A DNA stretch of 64,000 bases from Fodinibacter sp963833495 (GTDB taxonomy: Bacteria; Actinomycetota; Actinomycetes; Actinomycetales; Dermatophilaceae), in NCBI GenBank assembly GCA_963833495.1, contig CAWHYJ010000001.1, forward strand, positions 1-64,000. The letters run 5' to 3'. The position numbers and the translations under genes were made by a program. The notes below the pieces were generated by a model. It had not been told where the DNA came from, searched no databases, and saw nothing but the letters and a program-made list of their open reading frames with translations. Below are positions 17,832 to 26,335 of the stretch, piece after piece; position 1 is the stretch's first letter, and every line of letters begins with the position of its first letter.

Positions 17832-18481
17832 TCAGGTGGTCAAGGTGAGCTTCGGCGCGACCTGCTGCACGAGCGCCTGGAGTGCCTTCGGGCTCTCCGC
17901 GAAGAGGTACAGGACGATGGTCGATGCCCTGTCCGCACCGTCCCCGATCACCACGGCGCCATAGGACGGCGGCTCCCCACCGGTCACGAAGTAGGCGACC
18001 CCCAGGTTGCCCGCCCGTGTCTGCAGGCTCGCCATCGAGTCCAGGGTGCCCTTGAACGGCTTGATGAGCGTCTCGATCCCCTCACAGGTGTGGGCGAGGC
18101 CCGCTGCGGCGCGAAGACCACCCGCATCTCCCGCCGGTTCACCGGGTCTGCCGCGTAGGCCTCGAACGGCTCCACCCCTTGAAAGGCCTTCAGGAAGTCC
18201 GCCTCGACGTTCATCCGCGACGCCAGGGACGTCACCGCGGCCTCGTCCGATGCCGCCAGGTCGTCACGGTTCACGGACACCCAGCCGTCGGGGAGACCGA
18301 TCGTCCACCCGGCTCTGGGGGCCGTCACCCGCGAGCCGCCCTCGGGGACGACCGCTTCCGACGGGCTCGGCGACGACGTGGCAGGCGTGGACGGTGCTGA
18401 CGCCGTGTCGCCGTCCGGCGCACCCCCGCACGCAGTGACGACACAGATCAGCATGGCCGCTGCCAGACCCCCTCGCATCAT
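17832..18481 (-). pseudogene. Lipoprotein (photosystem-II-reaction-type small envelope protein class unclear), one-base frameshift
   Basis: From ATG 18481 (MRGG also possible at 18478, GTG at 18484) the N-terminus has a hydrophobic signal with lipobox VVTAC, a Ser/Pro linker and a domain starting VTAPRAGWTIGLPDGWVSVNRDDL. The frame is lost at the CCC run 18100-18102. Adding one base restores LAHTCEGIETLIKPFKGTLD and the tail that ends LQALVQQVAPKLTLTT at 17832, giving about 216 residues in exact codons. The fold resembles domains of secreted actinobacterial proteins that start with an amphipathic GWTIxLPDGW box. The function is unknown, and the break may be a sequencing error. Confidence 0.65.
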
Positions 18482-18573
18482 CACGCCGGGAAGGCTAGCC
18501 CCTGCGTGGCAGGGTGCCCGCGCGCTGAGATGCTGAAGGCGTCGGATGCCGCCCGGTCGCCGGGCCGCGCGGC

Positions 18574-19273
18574 CTACCGCACGTGTTCGGTCAGGAACGT
18601 CGACCGCCCTCGACCACGCCTGCGCTGCGGCCTCGGGGTCGTAGGTGCCGATCAGGTTCTCGTCGTTGAGGAAGGCGTGGCCGGCCGGGTAGAGGTGCAG
18701 CTCGGCAGGAGCCGCGCCGGGCCGCTCGTCCAGGGCGCCGAACACCGAGTGCACCTCGTCGACAGGGATGCTGTGGTCCTCGAGCCCGAAGTGGCCCTGC
18801 ACGGCCGCGCGGATGCCGTGCACGAGGGAGGCGTCGCGCGGCAGCCCGTAGAACGGCACGGCGGCGCTGACCAGGTCGGGCCGGCGCGCGGCCAGGGCGA
18901 AGACGAAGCCCCCACCCATGCAGAACCCGATCGCCCCCACCGTCGAGCTCGTCACCTCCGGCAGGCCGACGAGGTAGTCGACCGCCCCCGCGAGGTCCTC
19001 CGCGGCGCGCTCCATCGGCAGGCTCTGCAGGAGCTGGGCCGCCTCGGCGGCGTCGTGGGTCGTCGAGCCGCCGTAGAGGTCGGGGGCGAGCGCGACGAAC
19101 CCGGCATCCGCCAGCCGTTCGACGATGCTCGCCACGTGCGTGGTGAGGCCCCACCACTCCTGGATCACGACGACCCCCGGGCCGGAGCCCGACTCCGGTG
19201 TCCTCAGGTAGCCGAAGGCCTCGCCGTCACCGCCCGGGAAGCGCACGTTCTGTCGTCCAGCCTCGTCACCCAC
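18574..19273 (-). pseudogene. Dienelactone-hydrolase-family protein, one-base frameshift near the C-terminus
   Basis: The GTG at 19273 has a GAGGAG site six bases upstream. The protein shows the alpha/beta-hydrolase DLH order: VVVIQEWWGL near residue 35 (the conserved Glu-Trp-Trp-Gly), the nucleophile elbow GFCMGGGF (Cys in place of Ser, normal for DLH), and the GHAFLND His motif. Near 18597 one extra base moves the end out of frame; skipping it gives FLTEHVR and the TAG at 18574-18576, 232 residues in exact codons. Catalytic residues precede the break. DLHs open dienelactones in chlorocatechol degradation, but many act on other esters. Confidence 0.8.
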
Positions 19274-19498
19274 GGTTGTCTCCTCGCGTCCAGTTCGGAT
19301 GCCGGCAACCGACGTTGCCCACGGGGAGAAAGGTACGGGCCTCGAGCCGCCCGACGCCGGATCCGCCCGCGGACCGCTCGGCGCGCCCACAGCCGGAGGT
19401 CCTCGCCGGTGACCCCGCTCACCCAGTGCGGGTGAGCCCGCACCCCGTAGGCGCGGCCCAGACTGGCCGCACCCATCAGTGCGAGGGAAGGCGCAGTC

Positions 19499-19945
19499 AT
19501 GGCAAGCACACCAGGCAAGTCAGGACCGATCGGGATCATCACGATGGTCGTCGGGGTCATCTTCGCGGTGGCGGGGGTGACGACCTACATCCTCGTCGCC
19601 AACGAGCTCGCCGCAGAGAACATCAAGGTCTCGGATGACGCGGCCTACTTCGCCGGCCAGTCCGTCAGCTCACCGTGGACGGCGTACTCCGAGGCGGAGA
19701 CGATCAGCAAGCACGCGCTCGAGGCGACCGGCGGGAAGACCTACGCCGAGCTTGGTCGCGACGACCCGTTGCGCGACACCGCGATGCAGGCGTCGTTCCT
19801 GCGGGCTTCACTGTTCACCTCGGTGGTCGCCTTCGGCGTCGCTGCGCTCGCGGCGGTGCTGGGCGTCATGCTCTTCCTCATCGGCTGGTCGCTGCGAGGC
19901 CTCGGCCGAGCGGCAGCCCCCGTGACGAGGGAGGAACTGACCTGA
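19499..19945 (+). CDS. Conserved actinobacterial two-helix membrane protein (often misnamed LigA)
   Basis: The 148-residue protein has a membrane helix at about 12-35 and another at about 104-130, with an extracytoplasmic segment in between containing KVSDDAAYFAGQSVSSPWTAYSEAE and GGKTYAELGRDDPLRDT. Homologues in actinobacteria are often labelled aromatic ring-opening dioxygenase LigA, but no dioxygenase motif is present, so that name should not be used. A GAGGGAAG site precedes the ATG. The function is unknown. Confidence 0.8.
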   Translation: MASTPGKSGPIGIITMVVGVIFAVAGVTTYILVANELAAENIKVSDDAAYFAGQSVSSPWTAYSEAETISKHALEATGGKTYAELGRDDPLRDTAMQASFLRASLFTSVVAFGVAALAAVLGVMLFLIGWSLRGLGRAAAPVTREELT

Positions 19946-20028
19946 TCTCCGGCTGCCGACGGCGTGACGACCTGACGGCGTGACGAGGATCTCAGACCCG
20001 CTGCGGCACAACGGAGCACACTTGAAGC

Positions 20029-20675
20029 GTGGCAACGCCTGACGCCGCGCTCCCCAGCCGATTGGCGGCATCCGGGGCGCTTCTCCTCGCCACGGCGGCC
20101 TGGGGATCGACGTTCGTCGTCACCAAGTCCTCGCTGGACCAGCTGGCGCCGGCGCCGTTCCTGATGTGGCGCTTCGGCGTTGCCGCACTGGTGCTGATGA
20201 CGGTATCGACCCACCGGGTGCGAGCACTGTCACGCGGCGACCGGTGGCGCGCAGTGGTGCTCGGCGCGCTCCTCGGGGTCGGCTTCCTGCTCCAGACCAC
20301 GGGGCTCCAGCACACCTCGGCGGGGTTGTCGGGCTTCCTCACCAGCGGGCCGTCGACCGGCTTCAGTCCGGGCAGCTGGCCGTGCCGAGCTTGTCGGCCA
20401 CCTGGGCGGCGGTGCTCTGGGTCGCCGTGGTGGCGACCTGCCTGGGCCTGGCGGTGCAGGCGTGGGCGCAGGGGGCGCTGAGCGCGACCTCCTCGGCAGT
20501 GATCATGACCATGGAGCCGGTGTTCGCCGCGCTGCTCGCGGTGCTGGTGGCGGGCGAGGTGCTCACCAAGGCCGGGTGGCTCGGGGGGCTGCTCGTGGTC
20601 GTGGCCATGGGGACCGCCGAGATCAGGGTGCGCGAGTGCTGCGACGTGGGGTCCCCGCGGGTGGAGTGTTGCTGA
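20029..20675 (+). pseudogene. EamA/DMT-type transporter relic with internal deletion
   Basis: The first about 105 residues from the GTG at 20029 are a good EamA half (LLLATAAWGSTFVVTKSSLDQLAPAPFLMWRFGVAAL and TTGLQHTSAGLSGFLTS). After about 20345 the frame changes and the sequence resumes in the last third of such a transporter (LSATWAAVLWVAVVATCLGL, then MTMEPVFAALLAVLVAGEVL), ending at 20675. About 100-120 residues in the middle, roughly four helices, are gone. The protein can hardly transport anything. DMT transporters export metabolites or amino acids. Confidence 0.8.
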
Positions 20676-20784
20676 CCGGCTGCGGTGTCGCGGCGTCGGG
20701 CGCCGGTGGACCGGCAGCGTCCGGACCGCGTCAGGATGCCGTCAAGGCGCGGCTGCGGAGACGTGTCGGTGGTGACGTGGAGGC

Positions 20785-21435
20785 ATGTCCCCCACCGACA
20801 TCAGGACCGGTCACCGAGGTGCGCAGCGCGCGATCGCCGTCATCCTCCCGTTCGTCGTCGCCGGCGTGCTCGCGGCGCTCAGCAGGCGGGCTCTGGTTCG
20901 ACTACTTCCTCACCGAGCCGACGGGGCAGCTGGCCGTCAACGACCGCGATGACATCGAGGTGGCCGTGCTGCTCGTCGTCGTGGGGGTGGCCGTCGCCGA
21001 GATCGCACACTGGGGGTGCGCCAGCAGGCGAGCGCGGCTCAGCGAGCCGGGTTCCTCGACGGTGTGCTCGAGAGCGCGGACGCGGCGGCCGAGTCGGGCG
21101 TCGACCTCGAGAACGCCCGGCGGCGAGTGGCGGAGCGGATCTGCGCCGTCCTGGACATCGACCGCTGCCGTTTCGACGCCGGCCCGGCGCCCCGCAGGGG
21201 GGTGGCGATGCTGCTGCGCGACGGAACCGTCGAGCGCGACGGCGACCCGGTGGTGGTCGAGCGCGAGGGCCTGCCCATCGACGTCGAGATCGTGCTGGCC
21301 GTTCCCGGGCCGGCCGCCGACACCGGGCACTTCCGGCTCACAGCCGCCAGCCGTGTGCGGCGCCCGAAGCTGGAGCAGCGTCGGGTCGCGGTGCTGCTCG
21401 CGGCCCAGTGCGCCTCCCTCCCGCCGCACCACTGA
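20785..21435 (+). pseudogene. DUF4118/KdpD-sensor-like protein relic
   Basis: An ATG at 20785 opens RGAQRAIAVILPFVVAGVLAAL, the first helix of a DUF4118 four-helix domain. The next helices are deleted, and a changed frame gives AGGLWFDYFLTEPTGQLAVND and a helix VAVLLVVVGVAVAEIAHWG. After a G5 run (21012-21016) the frame shifts again to the GAF-like cytoplasmic part (RICAVLDIDRCRFDAGP, then LTAASRVRRPKLEQRRVAVLLA), ending at 21435. The order fits a stand-alone KdpD-C-like sensor protein, now with one deletion and at least two frame changes. Confidence 0.7.
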
Positions 21436-21830
21436 GCGCTTCGGCCGGCTCGGCGCCGGGCCGCACCAGGCCGCCGGCGCTCACCCCTGCTGGGTGAACC
21501 GCCTGTTTCGAGGTGCTCAATTTTGGCCCGCGAGGCCCATCGACGAGGACCTGCCCGACGAGCGCGGCCGGCTGCGCGGCGCGGACACGGTGCACCACCA
21601 GCTCGTGCGCTGGCTCGAGCGACTCGGTCACCGCACCGACCTGCAGCCGGATGCTGTTACCTCGGTTGCCGGATCCGCTCCCACCGCCGACCCGGTGAGC
21701 TGGCAGCGACACCAAACTGGCAAGTCCCTGAGCGCTCAATGCCGCAAACGGTCTGATGTGGGGGCACTCTTGATGCACCGGCCCGGATGGGCCGGCGCGA
21801 GCGTCGGCCGCCGAGTCCTGTCCCCCGACC
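21436..21830. other. Gap with gene fragments only
   Basis: No intact gene was found. A stretch at about 21535-21665 codes, in one frame, for a charged segment (DEDLPDERGRLRGADTVHHQ, then VRWLERLGHR) that looks like the inside of a lost protein, but the family is not recognised. The part from about 21700 on probably holds the promoter of the riboswitch-controlled gene. Confidence 0.5.
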
Positions 21831-21978
21831 CTCGCCCTCAGATCTGCAACCGGGGCAGGAACGGGGGACCCACCTTGGGCCGGTCCACCGATCGGCCTCG
21901 GGGTGAAGCCGCGCATCGCGCGGCCGGGCGCCTTCCGTCCGAACCCGACAGCTGACCTCGCAGGCGGTTGGAAGGGAC
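21831..21978 (+). promoter_or_regulatory. c-di-AMP riboswitch (ydaO/yuaA type)
   Basis: The leader carries the conserved ydaO-type blocks in order: GGGGCAGGAACGGGGGACCC, ACCTTGGGC, GGGGTGAAGCCG, a GCGC/GCGC stem, then the hallmark GAACCCGACAGCTGACCTCG at 21941-21960 and CAGGCGG. The GGAAGGGA ribosome site (21970-21977) follows directly. In actinobacteria this riboswitch binds cyclic di-AMP and turns off genes for cell-wall hydrolases. Boundaries are approximate. Confidence 0.9.
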
Positions 21979-21984
21979 TCCCTT

Positions 21985-22455
21985 GTGCACACCGTGACGC
22001 GCGGGCGGCCAAACGCTGCCCGAACACTGTTGGCAGCCCTGGCTGCCGTGATTGCCCTGGTCATGTTCACCCCGGCCCCCCCGGCCGACGCCGCCACCAT
22101 CGCCCAGCAGGCGGTCACGATCTCGGCGGCCCAGAAGGGCAAACCGTACAAGTGGGGGGCGGTCGGCCCCCGCGCGTTCGACTGCTCGGGCCTGGTCGTC
22201 TACGTCTACAACACCAGGCTCCACAAGAGACTGCCGCGCACCGCGACCGACCAGCGCAGGGCCACCATGCGCATCGCGAAGAGCTCGATCCGCCCCGGCG
22301 ACCTGGTCTTCTTCGCGCCGAGCTCCACCTCACGCGTCACCCACGTCGGTGTCTACGCCGGCGGCGGGAAGATCTGGCACTCACCCAAGCCGGGGGGATT
22401 CGTCAAGCTGTCGACGCTGTGGACGACGCACTGGACCGCCGGTCGGGTGAGATAG
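21985..22455 (+). CDS. Secreted NlpC/P60 peptidoglycan hydrolase
   Basis: This 156-residue protein (GTG at 21985; a second GTG at 21994 is possible) has a signal peptide ending near residue 36 (ADA-A) and a single NlpC/P60 domain. The catalytic Cys67 is in FDCSGLV, His120 in VTHVGVYAG, and the third polar position is His132 in IWHSPK. Such enzymes cleave D-Glu to diaminopimelate bonds in cell-wall stem peptides. No binding domain is attached. The c-di-AMP riboswitch in the leader indicates control by cell-wall or osmotic signalling. A strong shared terminator follows. Confidence 0.93.
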   Translation: MHTVTRGRPNAARTLLAALAAVIALVMFTPAPPADAATIAQQAVTISAAQKGKPYKWGAVGPRAFDCSGLVVYVYNTRLHKRLPRTATDQRRATMRIAKSSIRPGDLVFFAPSSTSRVTHVGVYAGGGKIWHSPKPGGFVKLSTLWTTHWTAGRVR

Positions 22456-22484
22456 CCGGGGCCCGAGTGCGGTGACCGCCGCTC

Positions 22485-22512
22485 GTGCCGGCCTGCCTGA
22501 TCAGGCCGGCAC
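22485..22512. terminator. Bidirectional terminator hairpin
   Basis: GTGCCGGCCTG (22485-22495) pairs perfectly with CAGGCCGGCAC (22502-22512) around a six-base loop. It lies between the convergent NlpC/P60 and nuclease-helicase genes and overlaps the stop codon of the latter. Confidence 0.75.
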
Positions 22513-25500
22513 AACGGCGACCACTGGCGGCGTGCAGTAGAGCGCGCTGACGGCTGACTCGCACAGCCCGAGGAAGGCGCCGAGGTCGATCAGCTCGGCC
22601 GGCGTGCGCGGCGCGAAGTCGGTGAGCACGCTCGAGCGCACGACGTAGGCAGCGTGCTGCCCGCGCGAGATCGCCACGTTGAGCCGGTGGCGATCGAGCA
22701 GGAAGCCCATGCCGCGCGACACGTCGGAGTGCGACGACGCCGCCATCGACACGATGGCCACCGCCGCCTCCTGCCCCTGGAACTTGTCGACGGTGCCGAC
22801 CGGCACGTCGACCAGGCCGGCGTCGTCGAGGGTGCGTCGCAGCTGGCCGACCTGGCCGTTGTAGGGCGTGATGACGATGACGTCGGTGGGGCCGAGCGGG
22901 CGCGGGCCCACGGGTGCGCCGTCGGCGTCGCGCTCGGCCGGGTCGTGCCAGGTGCGGCCCAGCAGGTCGTGCACCAGGTCGCGCACGACGACGGCCTCCT
23001 CCGGTGACCACGTCGAGTTGTCGTGGTGGTCGACCAGGCGCACGTGGAGCCCGGGCTCGATGCCCTGGAGCGTGCGGGCGGCCGTGACCGTGGCCTCGGA
23101 GCGCAGCTGGCCGGCGTAGGACAGCCGCGAGACGGGCTCGGTGAGCGCGGGGTGCATGCGCCAGGTGGTCTCGAGGAAGTAGCCGAGCTCGCCGGGCAGC
23201 ACCGGCTCGTCTCCGATGAGCCAGCCGAGGGCGGAGGCGTCGACGGGGTCGGGATGGGTGCCCTGCGACACCTGCGGCAGCTGTTGTGGGTCTCCGAGCA
23301 GCAGGAGCCGGTCGCCGGCCACCGAGCAGGCCAGGGTCTTCGCCAGCGAGAACTGGCCCGCCTCGTCGACCACCACGAGGTCGAGCTGGCCACGGCCGAC
23401 GCGCCTGGTGCTCGTGAGGTCCCAGGCCGTACCGCCCACGACGTAGCCCCGGCCGGCCCGCACGTGCTCGGCCGCGAAGGCTGCGAGGTCGTCGGCCTTC
23501 CCGAGCGGAGTCCAGGTGGCGCCAGCCGGGTCTCGGGCCGCCTTGCCGACCTGCTCGGGCGGCACGCCCGCCGCCACCACGGCCCGCAGCACGTTCTCGA
23601 TGGCCTTGTGACCCTGGGAGGTGACTCCCACCGCCCATCCGTGCTCGAGCACGAGGCGCGCGATGACCCGGGAGGCGACGTAGGTCTTGCCCGTGCCCGG
23701 CGGCCCCTGCACCGCGAGGTAGGAGTCGTCGGTGGCGAGCAGTGCCGCCTCGATGGCGTCGAGGTGGCGCGTCGGCCCGACGCCCACCGCAGGCAGCGGT
23801 GCACCACCACGCAGCCGCGGCAGCCGCCGGGCGAGCAGGTCGATGCCTGCGGTGCGTGGCAGGTCGTCGCCGGCATCGACCACCCGTTGCGCCACCTCGG
23901 CGAGGGCGTCGTCGATCGGCCGGGTGCTGAGACGTCGGAGGGCACCAGCGCCAGGGGCAGGTCGTCGTGGGCACGGCCGTCCTTGGGCTGCAGCTCCTCG
24001 ACGAGCAGCGTCTGGTGCAGCCGGCCGTTGGCGGCGAGATCCGGTCGTGCACCTCGAGGATCGTGACGGTGGCGGAGGAGCAGGCGTTGGCGTGACCGGG
24101 CAGGGTCGTGACGCCCGGCGGGCGGAGGGTCGGCGTAGACGGTGCTCACCTTGGTGCCGGGGACCAGCCGGGATGCCGCGCATCGGCTCGCCGTCGAGCC
24201 GCAGCACGCGGCGTGCGCTGCGGGCGCGAGGCGTCTTGTGCCAGCGCCTGGACGACCTCGCCGACTCGATGAGGAAGACCCCGTCCGCCGAACCGCCAGT
24301 CGCCGACGGGCAGCCGCAACCGCTCGAAGTGTGCCTGCCACACCGGCTTGTCCTCGCGAGCGTGGAAGAGCACCGACGCCGCGACGAGTGCCACGGCCTG
24401 CTGCTCGGCCGAGCGCTCGTGCGGCTTGACGCCGACGAGGCGGTCGCGCAGCAGGGTCTCGAGACGCATCAGCGCCAACCGCTGCTCGGACGGCGTCTGG
24501 GCCCGGCCGGCGTCGGCTGCTTCCACCGGTGCGTCGTCGGCCCCGCCCACGCTGGAACCGGCGCCCTGGGCGAGCAGCCAGTCGCGCAGCATCCACGTGG
24601 AGACGCAGTCGTCGCGGTTGTAGACGGCGATCTCGTCGATCAGGCGGGCTGCTTCGTCGTGCCGCTCGGCGTCGCGGGCGGCCATGAACTGGTGGTAGAC
24701 CACGATCGAGTCGGCGGCGTTGGTGACCGCGGCGTCGCGGGCCTCCATGTAGAGGGGCTCGAGCTTCTTGATCGAGTAGGAGCGCTGCGACACCCGGATC
24801 GCCGAGCGCACCACGGCGTACAGGTCGACGAACACGCCCTCGCGCAGCAGCTGGTCGACCTCGTCCTCGCACACCCCGTGGCGTGCCGCGAGGCGGAGCA
24901 GGGCCGCGGTCTCGTAGGCGGCGTAGTGGTAGACGTGCAGGTCGGGCCAGCTCTGGCGGCGCTCGTTCAACCAGCCGACGAAGTCGATGAGTGCCTGCCG
25001 CTCGGCCTCACGGTCGTGGGCCCAGAACGTGCGGAACACCGGGGAACCGGAGTCGACCTCGACGATGCCGAAGAGGTACTCCAGGCCCCAGGTGGTCGAG
25101 CCGCGCTCCGACCACAAGCGGGTCGCCCTCGAAGTCGAAGAACACGTCACCGGGGCTCGGCCGCGGCATCCGCCGGAGCGTCTCGGGGTCGGTGACCTCG
25201 GAGCGCACTCCGCCCGCGGGGTCGCGCTCCTGCTCCAGCTGTAGGCGGGCCTGCTCGCGCAGCCGGTCGAGCGTCGCGCCCCGCACGTCGGCCACCGGCT
25301 CGGTGCGCGTGGCGAGCTCGTCGATGGTCGAGACCCCGGCGTCGAGCAGCTTGCGGCGGGTCGGGGCCCGGACGCCGGCCACCAGGAGGAGGTCGCGCGC
25401 CGCCTCGACCTCGGGCTCGCAGACCTCGCACCGCCCACAGGCGAGCCACGCGGGGTCGCCCCACCGGGCCGGGCCCTCGCACGCCCGGTGCTCGAACAGC

Positions 25501-26093
25501 AGCGCGTCGAGGCGGGCGCGCCTGGCCAGGTAGACGGGCACGATGTCGTCGAGCGCGAAGTCGCGCACCTCGCCGCTCCCGACCACGAGTCGTGCGGACG
25601 GGGCGGTGGGCACGCCGGCCTCGCGCAGCAGCGCTGCGTAGGCGGCGATCTGGAGCAGGGCCGGCACGCTCTCGGTGCGGGCCAGCTTGGTGTCGCTGAC
25701 CAGCCAGCCGTCGTCGGTGCGCTCGAGGAAGTCGGCGTGGCCCACGAAGCCGCCGTCGAAGAAGGTTGCCTGATAGACGACCTCGGCGTCGGAGCGCAGC
25801 GCGTCGAGCGTCTGTGCGTGGGCCCGGGCGAGGTCGTCGGGGGAGTAGCCCGGCCGCTCGAACTGCACGACGCGACCCGGGTGCGCCCGGGCCAGCCGGC
25901 GCAGCTCGGCCTGCTCGTGCTCGTTGCCGAGGGCGATGACCCGCGCTGCCATCGGGTCGTCGCCGGCCGCGACGGGCACCGCGCGGCCCAGCACCACGTC
26001 GAGCTCGCGCACCAGCGCGAACTCACAGGCCGCTGCCGTGCGCAGGTCACTCGCGCTGATGACGAGGCGACGGTCGTCGCCGAGGAGGAACAT
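22501..26093 (-). pseudogene. TM0106-family RecB-like nuclease fused to SF1 helicase, multiple frameshifts
   Basis: From ATG 26093 a RecB-like N-terminal part is readable: SASDLRTAAACEFALVRELD, the DTKLAR active-site strand, a four-Cys cluster (CGRCEVC region), then a DnaQ/RNase H-like part (FFDFEGDPL; VYNRDDCVSTWMLRDWL). The helicase part holds Walker A GPPGTGKT, VVVDEAGQ, GDPQQLPQV, KFQGQEA and NVAISRGQ. The intact protein would be about 1150 residues. One shift lies near 25120, and at least five more cluster at about 23930-24310, exactly between the nuclease and helicase halves, so the full protein cannot be made from this sequence as given. DNA repair or defence is inferred for the family. 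Clustered sequencing errors are an alternative to decay. Confidence 0.8.
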
Positions 26094-26335
26094 GACCCGA
26101 ACCTAGCGCCGCCCACCGACAGGGGTCGGGCACCGGCATCCGGCGCGGCGGCGGGCGCCCCCGCGGCGGGACCGGTCGTCCCAAGCCCCGCCCAATTCGG
26201 TTCTACCGCTCAAAGATCCCCATGTCGCTCCGGCCGCAGACACGGGAAGCGCCACTTATGGTCGCGTGCAGTGTTGCCTCCTCGGTGATCTCGTGGGCAG
26301 CACGAACCCATTTCCCATCTGCAGGAGGACAACCA

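Noticed and set aside
19499..19945. Aromatic ring-opening dioxygenase LigA
   Set aside because: The name is used for similar proteins, but the sequence has two membrane helices and no dioxygenase metal-binding motif.
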